From the NCBI GenBank assembly GCA_009760855.2, contig WPIO01000019.1, positions 126,001 to 190,000 on the forward strand: DNA of 64,000 nucleotides, given 5' to 3'. Shown in pieces: positions 61,523 to 64,000 of the stretch. This DNA comes from Cristatella mucedo. Lineage: Eukaryota > Bryozoa > Phylactolaemata > Cristatellidae. Position 1 is the stretch's first letter. Each line of letters opens with the position of its first letter. Below the pieces are notes generated by a model. It saw only the letters and a list, made by a program, of their open reading frames with translations. It made no database searches and was not told the origin of the DNA. A program made the position numbers and the translations under genes.

Positions 61523-62663
61523 TGTACGTATAGAAACTTTTTTATCGTATTCGTTTGTACTTTGCTCGCAAGAGCTTTTAATCACTAGTACGAGTCGACA
61601 CGCTCAGTTAATATAGTTAAATACATACCAGCTCCTTATTTTCCAGAATTATTCGCAACTTATACACCTAATTTTTAATATATAGAATTAAGCCGAAGAA
61701 AAAGTGAAAGGCAATTTTGTAGTATCAACTATACCTGGAGTGATGCCGCCTATGAACCGTGCATTACTAATAAATATATATATATGTATACATGTTTTCA
61801 AAAACGCTTCTGATATATATATATATATATTTATATATTAATGTATATTAGAGGCGTTTTGAAATATTTTAGAGACCTATTAGCTAGCTGAAGCAATTTA
61901 TTGAATATTACGAATTTATTTCCTAAATTAAAAAATATGCTGCAGCTGATAACTGTCTGGGAAAACCACATATAGTTACATGCAGTTGGAGCTTCTCCTA
62001 AATATGGAAACCAATTTTTTTTTTGGACAAAATTGACACGATGCGGCAGTCACTTTATTGGAGCGACCAAATAACCACGAGTGTTCTAAAGCAAAGCCAA
62101 AGCAAATGCCTAAACAAAAAGCCGTAAATATAAGGTTGAAATAAAATTTCTGCTTCCAGAAAATTAATATTTACGAGAGATAACTTTACCGTGAAATAGC
62201 AAAAAAGCCATTTCTCAGAAAAGTTGTTAACGGCATTGTTAAAACTTCCAGTACCTTGAGCCGCGATGTAGTGCATCGGCTTCCCACCGTAGCCCTGAAA
62301 TCAGTGAACCAAAACCAACGGAGTTACTGAGACTTGATAAACAACTGAACGCAATCATTGCTATTACATCTGCAGCAAAGAAGGTCTGCCGTTGCGATGT
62401 TACACATGCTACTGGAACAACAAATTCAGATGACTAACTATTGCAACGTGTAACACTATAATTTTCACCACACGATCCTAAACTGCTAAACTCGTTTATA
62501 GATACGAGGTCGCAGGTGTGAGGCAAGCTGATAAGCAGTCCTTACAGCACCAATGCTCTCAATTCGCTAACACATTACCTACTTACCTCAATGTATGACG
62601 CATTTATGTAGTTTGAACAGGTGTGGTCCGAGAAAGAAGTAAGAACAACACGGTTGTGATCAT
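24970..62663 (-). CDS. Receptor-type protein tyrosine phosphatase, type IIb-like (partial)
   Basis: Thirteen exons (listed separately) splice in phase into about 500 residues. D1 hydrolyses phosphotyrosine on target proteins at the inner face of the plasma membrane. Here D1 has [38 protein letters not shown] (P-loop) and [14 protein letters not shown]2 has [58 protein letters not shown] and [10 protein letters not shown]. The D2 wording is closest to the MAM-type receptors (PTPRM/K/T/U), known for homophilic adhesion; that subclass call is inference. D2 has Lys for the catalytic Arg and WSE where WPD is expected, so it is predicted to be inactive. Not found: ectodomain, transmembrane helix, start of D1 (KNRY region), and the end after ...LLGSL. 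Introns range from 97 bp to about 9.1 kb. Confidence 0.93.
25936..26090 (-). CDS. RPTP exon: D2 WPD-loop region
   Basis: 155 bp, phase 0 in and phase 2 out. Encodes [20 protein letters not shown], then [13 protein letters not shown] and NATVLVHC. The WPD motif is replaced by WSE, so the general-acid Asp is absent. Donor AG/GTGTGC falls inside the codon after the active-site Cys, the same place as in D1. Flanked upstream by a short GA run at 26101-26130 on the intron side. Confidence 0.9.
26101..26130. repeat. Short (GA)n run beside an exon acceptor
   Basis: About 30 bp of GA on the plus strand. On the transcribed (minus) strand this is a CT run ending 10 bp upstream of the exon, where it also serves as a polypyrimidine tract. 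Confidence 0.9.
26925..27105 (-). mobile_element. LINE-B-like fragment, degraded
   Basis: Antisense match to the LINE-B end: CAGGTGGTTTTTGAGTTTC and GTCAAGTCAAGGGATGTCATG correspond to the KKNL...SPDLTTFK region read in reverse. No tail seen. Confidence 0.5.
28133..28273 (-). CDS. RPTP exon: D2 YWP region
   Basis: 141 bp, phase 0/0. The acceptor CTTGTAG is followed by [20 protein letters not shown] and then [13 protein letters not shown] with donor GTACGG. Matches the family pattern '-YWP-EG ... -R-F-I' that precedes the RQF-Y-W block. Confidence 0.9.
29427..30575 (+). mobile_element. LINE-B copy, 5'-truncated
   Basis: Starts near the RT active site ([16 protein letters not shown], 29455-29500). 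It runs through LEITRNLGVMF-like, [35 protein letters not shown] and [13 protein letters not shown] to the 3'UTR, hairpin and a (ATT)n of about 30 bp at 30539-30571. Several frameshifts and stops. Lies in the intron upstream of the D2 YWP exon, in the orientation opposite to the gene. Confidence 0.9.
30789..31013 (-). mobile_element. LINE-A 3' fragment, antisense
   Basis: Antisense copy of only the last ~225 bp of LINE-A (the end of ORF2 from the CCGCTGAAA segment through SVGYRMR and the short 3'UTR). Its 5' truncation falls within a few bases of that of the antisense piece at 47177-47417. Confidence 0.8.
31080..32530 (+). mobile_element. LINE-A with reverse transcriptase domain
   Basis: Most informative LINE copy. 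A frame from 31118 encodes RT fingers and palm: [73 protein letters not shown] and [13 protein letters not shown] frameshift near 31739 breaks it; the rest reads on as [51 protein letters not shown] and [17 protein letters not shown] to 32481. RT motif order and the YADD box place it in the Jockey superfamily, CR1/L2-like. The usual GVPQGSVLGP is altered to [10 protein letters not shown]. No endonuclease domain; the 5' end is truncated near 31080. Inactive. Confidence 0.93.
33190..33318 (-). CDS. RPTP exon: D2 AFIVTQ/DFWRLV region
   Basis: 129 bp, phase 0/0. Encodes [32 protein letters not shown] and [11 protein letters not shown], with donor GTAAGA. In D1 the same segment is split over two exons (62255-62294 and 59098-59195). 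Confidence 0.95.
33785..34150 (+). mobile_element. LINE-B 3' end
   Basis: Last ORF2 segment ([13 protein letters not shown]), 3'UTR, a well-preserved terminal hairpin (AAAGCGCC ... GGGCGCTTT near 34092-34130) and a short AT-rich tail. Confidence 0.88.
34571..34650 (-). CDS. RPTP exon: D2 DYINAV region
   Basis: 80 bp, phase 1 in and 0 out. Encodes [15 protein letters not shown] and [11 protein letters not shown]; acceptor TTTGTAG, donor GTAAGT. The first two bases complete a Ser codon with the last base of the exon at 36765-36864. Confidence 0.93.
35160..35709 (+). other. GC-rich open region, function unknown
   Basis: A GC-rich island in an AT-rich intron. On the plus strand one frame is open for 130 codons (35261-35653). 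Another, with two stops, gives [18 protein letters not shown] and ends [21 protein letters not shown] at a stop at 35707-35709. The minus strand is also open for 190 codons. I recognise no domain. It could be a decayed retrocopy, a lineage-specific gene or exons of an alternative transcript. Confidence 0.3.
36765..36864 (-). CDS. RPTP exon: D1-D2 linker and start of D2
   Basis: 100 bp, phase 0 in and 1 out. Encodes [20 protein letters not shown], then [13 protein letters not shown]; acceptor CTTGTAG, donor A/GTAAGA. The PREHCS...LLPEN wording is characteristic of type IIb D2 domains as I know them. Where KNR-(Y/S) is usual, KNF is found. Confidence 0.88.
37551..37695. repeat. (GA)n microsatellite
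   Basis: GA tract of about 110 bp (pure at 37590-37672) with imperfect flanks, inside an intron of the RPTP gene. Confidence 0.97.
38367..38850 (-). mobile_element. LINE-B antisense, internally deleted
   Basis: Minus-strand tail, hairpin and 3'UTR (38367-38555) join directly to an upstream ORF2 segment (TGGCTTCTAATCAGAC, the HWLPVK region). The SYAPKAWNS block is skipped. Continues to near 38850. Confidence 0.75.
39130..40120 (+). mobile_element. LINE-B, diverged subfamily
   Basis: Begins in the RT palm ([16 protein letters not shown] region near 39130), then [21 protein letters not shown] and [18 protein letters not shown]. Later frames show [26 protein letters not shown]-like and [10 protein letters not shown]. 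Many stops. No terminal hairpin: it passes into LINE-A-like sequence at about 40225. Confidence 0.82.
40225..40690 (+). mobile_element. LINE-A 3' end, degraded
   Basis: KTLTLTH-AHRSLAP-YLAEL, then [20 protein letters not shown] corresponds to [20 protein letters not shown] of the 13.5-kb copy. It ends with the SLLREKKS segment and a short 3'UTR. Confidence 0.75.
41490..41627 (-). CDS. RPTP exon: end of D1
   Basis: 138 bp, phase 0/0. The acceptor TTTGCAG is followed by [19 protein letters not shown], then [15 protein letters not shown] and LLRRQFE; donor GTAAAA. The EQY-F-Y helix closes D1 and leads into the inter-domain linker. Confidence 0.95.
42762..42897 (-). CDS. RPTP exon: D1 active-site P-loop
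   Basis: 136 bp, phase 2 in and 0 out. Completes Ser of HC-S and continues [19 protein letters not shown], then [20 protein letters not shown]. Catalytic Arg and following Thr-Gly are intact, so D1 is predicted to be active. Acceptor TTACTAG, donor GTAAGT. Confidence 0.97.
43031..43207 (+). mobile_element. SINE-2 copy (tRNA-derived)
   Basis: GGGCCGTGATGGCTCACTAA head, a perfect B box GGTTCGAATCC near 43098, then body GCAAGCGGTGGTGATAGCC and TGTTCTGTCGCTATAAAAA with a GAATCATCTAG end. Confidence 0.85.
43520..43657 (-). mobile_element. SINE-1 copy (tRNA-derived)
   Basis: Minus strand: GCTGGTTTGGCCCACCGGTT head, GGTCGTGGGCTCAAGTCC around the B box, then TGTGAAGCGCCTGAACAGAG with the second hairpin arm GGGTGCT and an AT-rich end at 43520. 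Confidence 0.85.
43660..44075 (-). mobile_element. Degenerate LINE, antisense
   Basis: Phrases such as AAAGACAGACAAGCCTAGCT near 43940 match the antisense LINE-B segment for ARLVCRE; the surrounding sequence aligns only loosely. Confidence 0.4.
44278..44425 (-). mobile_element. SINE-1 copy (tRNA-derived)
   Basis: Minus strand: TTTGGCCCAGTGGTTTAAGG (A box), GGTTCGAGCCCC (B box) and tail TGAAGCGCCTGAATAGAGATT followed by TTCGCTTAGCGCCC. Confidence 0.88.
45235..45430 (+). mobile_element. LINE-B RT fragment
   Basis: Reads [19 protein letters not shown] then NGDDARLDP, corresponding to the RT palm around YADDTQL of the other copies; the active-site Tyr-Ala are changed. Confidence 0.65.
46280..46977 (+). 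mobile_element. LINE endonuclease-to-RT linker fragment
   Basis: Near 46300 [11 protein letters not shown] recalls the apurinic-endonuclease 'ITETWL' block, followed by [10 protein letters not shown] and EGVTIASR ('GGVAI'). Near 46890-46970 [10 protein letters not shown] and APWFTADI match the linker segment found before the RT in CR1-like ORF2. Heavily mutated; the only sign of the endonuclease domain on the plus strand. Confidence 0.55.
46978..47175 (-). mobile_element. LINE-B terminal fragment, antisense
   Basis: Antisense (ATT)n, hairpin (TAAAGTGCC...GAGGGTGC) and 3'UTR up to the TGCCACTAACCA phrase; truncated where LINE-A sequence begins. Confidence 0.8.
47177..47417 (-). mobile_element. 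LINE-A 3' fragment, antisense
   Basis: Same 3' ~240 bp of LINE-A as at 30789-31013, antisense, with nearly the same 5' truncation point (CCGACTATAGCTCATCC). Confidence 0.8.
47428..48585 (+). mobile_element. LINE-B, best-preserved ORF2 C-terminus
   Basis: A 294-codon open frame: [116 protein letters not shown] and [20 protein letters not shown]. The 3'UTR, hairpin (with a 5-bp insertion) and a (ATT)n of about 25 bp follow. The first 40 bp ([12 protein letters not shown]) are a displaced piece of a downstream segment, showing a rearranged 5' end. Lacks the RT palm and everything upstream. Confidence 0.93.
48587..48905 (-). mobile_element. LINE-B antisense fragment joined to a (ATT)n
   Basis: Starts inside the 3'UTR (GTCAGCACGC), directly against the (ATT)n of the preceding sense copy, so the terminal hairpin is missing. 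Continues to the AKAWNS and APAYLSD segments read in reverse, ending near 48905. Confidence 0.75.
49355..50700 (+). mobile_element. LINE-B with RT N-terminus
   Basis: Begins with [17 protein letters not shown], then [40 protein letters not shown] (frameshifted), YADETQLH and MAANFLKLN, followed by increasingly broken ORF2 sequence ([16 protein letters not shown]) to about 50700. Supplies the RT fingers missing from most copies. YADD is altered to YADE. Confidence 0.85.
51300..51665 (+). mobile_element. Degenerate LINE 3' end
   Basis: [19 protein letters not shown] near 51430 matches [18 protein letters not shown]; LINE-B related, with no recognisable hairpin. Confidence 0.6.
52006..52142 (-). 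CDS. RPTP exon: D1 WPD loop to active-site Cys
   Basis: 137 bp, phase 0 in and 2 out. Encodes [20 protein letters not shown], then [10 protein letters not shown] and STAPVVVHC(S). The WPD general-acid loop is intact. The acceptor (ATCTTTAG) and the donor (AG/GTAGGT) are both good. Confidence 0.96.
52240..52371 (-). CDS. RPTP exon: D1 YWP region
   Basis: 132 bp, phase 0/0. Encodes [20 protein letters not shown], then [18 protein letters not shown] and GTGSQ; donor GTAAAC. Separated from the next exon by a 97-bp intron, the shortest in the gene. Confidence 0.94.
52512..52655 (+). repeat. Tandem direct duplication, ~93-bp spacing
   Basis: A ~50-bp segment containing CTCTACCCTTAATCCAACCA is present at about 52512-52565 and again at about 52604-52655 with few differences. 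Confidence 0.8.
52983..53905 (-). mobile_element. LINE-B, antisense, 5'-truncated
   Basis: From (ATT)n-like tail at 52983 through an intact hairpin, 3'[53 protein letters not shown] and up to the [11 protein letters not shown] segment near 53860. Frameshifts near 53520 and 53570. Confidence 0.9.
54435..54573 (+). mobile_element. LINE-B tail-only insertion
   Basis: About 130 bp: end of 3'UTR (CTTATCAAGCATAATTTTAC), hairpin AAAGCGCC...GGGCGCTTT and (ATT)n. Confidence 0.88.
55185..55705 (+). mobile_element. LINE-B 3' end, degraded
   Basis: [17 protein letters not shown] near 55195, then [17 protein letters not shown] near 55390, 3'UTR with a deletion, and a weakened hairpin near 55640-55680. 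Confidence 0.8.
56833..57294 (-). other. Unidentified 153-codon open frame
   Basis: Unusually long for this AT-rich intron. The end reads [20 protein letters not shown], which faintly recalls the 'LN-RSL-NK---L--LL' start of a LINE endonuclease. The rest is not recognisable. It could be the 5' part of a LINE ORF or chance. Confidence 0.3.
58945..59037 (+). mobile_element. LINE-B tail-only insertion
   Basis: About 95 bp with an intact terminal hairpin (AAAGCGCCTAGAAAGAGATT ... TTCTCTGAGGGCGCTTT) and (ATT)n; lies 60 bp from the next RPTP exon. Confidence 0.88.
59098..59195 (-). CDS. RPTP exon: D1 DFWRMV region
   Basis: 98 bp, phase 1 in and 0 out. Encodes (G)[17 protein letters not shown] and [15 protein letters not shown]; acceptor TTTGCAG, donor GTAAGT. 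The [10 protein letters not shown] join matches the family's 'T-LVEVGRVKC'. Confidence 0.96.
59715..60095 (-). mobile_element. LINE-B 3' end, antisense
   Basis: (ATT)n-like tail from 59715, intact hairpin, 3'UTR and the final ORF2 segment up to the [13 protein letters not shown] phrase near 60080. Confidence 0.88.
60100..61018. other. Intronic, nothing recognised
   Basis: No exon or repeat recognised in this part of the intron between the exons at 59098 and 62255. Confidence 0.4.
61021..61484. repeat. 465-bp palindrome with nested (TA)n hairpins
   Basis: Outer arms of about 115 bp (61021-61135 and 61370-61484) are inverted copies with no mismatch that I could see. Between them are two tandem hairpins: TAAGATGTACATGCATATAT / ATGCATGTACATCTTAAG around (TA)n at about 61155-61225, and a near-repeat at about 61259-61335. 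The right end is followed by another (TA)n to 61518. Confidence 0.92.
61793..61870. repeat. Small inverted repeat around (TA)n
   Basis: TTTCAAAAACGCTTCTGATA and TATTAGAGGCGTTTTGAAAT face each other across a short TA run. Confidence 0.8.
62255..62294 (-). CDS. RPTP exon: D1 micro-exon before DFW
   Basis: 40 bp, phase 0 in and 1 out. Encodes [13 protein letters not shown](G); acceptor GATTTCAG, donor GTACTG. Fits the family's 'DGY--P--YIATQG' between NYIN and DFWRMV. Supported by perfect phase with both neighbours. Confidence 0.88.
62587..62663 (-). CDS. RPTP exon: D1 NYINASYI region
   Basis: 77 bp, phase 1 in and 0 out. Encodes (Y/D)[10 protein letters not shown], then [15 protein letters not shown]; acceptor CGATTTAG, donor GTAAGT. 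The split first codon should be completed by an upstream exon ending in the KNRY...PY segment, which I could not find. Confidence 0.92.
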
Positions 62664-62904
62664 CTAAATCGTTGAAAAGAGTGACTCGCTAGGACTCAAA
62701 GCCGTTAGCTAGTGTCAAATTTATTGCCAATAATGCCACCACGCCAGCGTATGCAATTGAAAATCTTGAGGATTTTGTACATCTAAAGGTTACCAAGACA
62801 GAGAATGAGAGTTGTACCTATGGGTATTAACGATAAGCTTGACCTAATGAAGGACATGTGACTGATAAAAATACTTAAATATACCTAAATAAAACTTTTT
62901 TATA

Positions 62905-62930
62905 TGATATATATATATATATATATATGA
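62905..62930. repeat. (TA)n microsatellite
   Basis: Short pure TA run within otherwise AT-rich sequence. Confidence 0.9.
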
Positions 62931-64000
62931 TCCTAATTTAAGGATAGAAAACCGGCTGCACTTTTTTCATTTTCTGCAGTGGCTAATGAAGAGCTAGTGA
63001 CATGACCGCCTTATCGCGCATCACGAAATAGCGTAAAAGACCGGCACAGGCTCTTCTTAAAGGTTTGCTTTTCGCAACGCCTTTTGAAATCCATTTGAGA
63101 CTGGAGGCTCACAAGTAAATTAGTTTATATCTGACTATCTGACAAAAGACGGTGAATATGAAGCAAAGCGCTGACAAAAACTCAAAGAAAGGAAATGGAA
63201 CCGAATGAATTTTCAAGTAAGGAACACCAGGCTCATTACAAGCCTTTTAATGACTCTGAAAAAACAAATATACATGCTTAGATGAGGTAAAGATAAAGAA
63301 AACTAAAGTATTAGTTGCATACAGTATGAACCGAAACGGGCAGTAACCAGTCAATCCTAATGCTTGAAGTATAAAAATTTTGTGCCGCGTAGTGTCCTGT
63401 TCCCACTTCTGGTCGTCGGCTTGCGTGCTGGTGAGAGCAAAAGTAATTAGAGCGAAAGTAATGAGCCCCACTTCGCGACCTATTGACAGCTCTTGCAGCT
63501 CTTGAAAGTGATACGACTAAAAGGTAGCCCGAAGGACGAATGCAATCTCACAAAAGTCAAGGCATATATATTAAGATTTCCCTGTTAAATCAGAATAATA
63601 AATGTAGACAGAACACTATAAAATACTGTTAGTTAAGCCCTAGGTGATAGCACAAGCGGGTAGAATCTTGGCCTCGTGAGCTACAACTTAACTTTTAGAC
63701 AAATTCTTGAGCGAACACCTTGGTTTTTCCAACGCACGAAGCTGTGCGTACTAAACAGAACTGAATATTCCTGCACACTGTGTACAGAAATAAAATCTAG
63801 CTACGGTAGATGATCTACCTGCAGGCACTTAAGGAGAGAGGCTTCAGAGGTGCCTGGCGGAAAAATTTGGTGTGTGATGCAAACTGAATAGGAAAAGTAC
63901 CCCTTATTAATAATTAATACCCCTGTCAGATTGAGTCAGATGCGGGCTGCACGCGATATGACAGCGGGTCAATAGTTTCTAAGTACGCCTAGCGATATAC
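62931..64000. other. No exon recognised at the right edge
   Basis: The upstream part of the RPTP gene should lie here or beyond. Minus-strand frames near 63250-63500 and a possible exon at about 63819-63883 were inspected without a convincing match. Confidence 0.4.

Noticed and set aside
63247-63471. Minus-strand 74-codon frame containing DDQKWEQDT as a candidate start of D1
   Set aside because: No KNRY motif, no donor in the right phase, and the similarity to the D1 N-terminus is too slight.
63640-63700. tRNA-like segment (GATAGCACAAGCGGGTAGAA)
   Set aside because: An A-box-like sequence only; no B box at a proper distance and no cloverleaf.
63816-63883. Possible upstream RPTP exon (acceptor CTATTCAG, donor CAG/GTAGAT) on the minus strand
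   Set aside because: Splice sites look good, but its phase (0 out) does not join the exon at 62587-62663, which needs phase 1, and the peptide matches no known part of the receptor.
1-64000. CRISPR arrays, operons, ribosome binding sites or bacterial terminators
   Set aside because: The sequence is plainly eukaryotic, with spliced genes, SINEs and LINEs; the repeats found are satellites, microsatellites and transposons.

Overview
The window is animal genomic DNA: AT-rich, intron-rich, with GT-AG splice junctions and a dense load of retrotransposons. There is no sign of prokaryotic organisation. The gene content (a tandem-domain receptor tyrosine phosphatase) together with Jockey/CR1-L2-like LINEs, several tRNA-derived SINEs and long GA and TA microsatellites points to an invertebrate metazoan. 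I cannot name the phylum.

The only clear protein-coding gene runs on the minus strand from about 62.7 kb down to 25.0 kb. I reconstructed 13 exons by hand, and every splice phase agrees. Together they encode about 500 residues holding most of a first phosphatase domain (D1) and nearly all of a second (D2). D1 keeps the WPD aspartate and the [10 protein letters not shown] active site. D2 keeps the cysteine but has lysine in place of the catalytic arginine and no WPD aspartate, so it is predicted to be a pseudophosphatase. The D2 wording (PREHCS, LLPEN, QFEYL, HC-NG) resembles the MAM-type (type IIb; PTPRM/PTPRK/PTPRT/PTPRU) receptors. The ectodomain, transmembrane segment and start of D1 lie beyond the right edge or were not recognised, and neither was the last exon after D2.

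Most of the rest is mobile DNA. Two LINE families dominate. LINE-A has five pieces, one with a nearly complete reverse transcriptase fragment. LINE-B has about two dozen pieces on both strands, nearly all 5'-truncated and ending in a conserved GC-rich hairpin followed by (ATT)n. Three tRNA-derived SINE groups are present. SINE-1 carries a 3' tail with the LINE-B hairpin, so LINE-B is the likely provider of its retrotransposition machinery. SINE-2 and SINE-3 share a central body but have different heads. A decayed hAT transposase lies at 7.8-9.0 kb (minus).

Region by region: 1-10 kb holds LINE and SINE debris, an undiagnosed decayed coding stretch (5.15-5.9 kb), a short-period minisatellite (5.95-6.2 kb) and the hAT remnant. 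10.4-13.5 kb is a diverged satellite with a period of about 165 bp; LINE-A and LINE-B insertions split it, and traces resume at 15.4-15.6 kb. 16-25 kb is SINE and LINE debris. 25-63 kb is the phosphatase gene with introns of up to 9 kb full of LINE copies. A 465-bp near-perfect palindrome sits in the intron at 61.0-61.5 kb.
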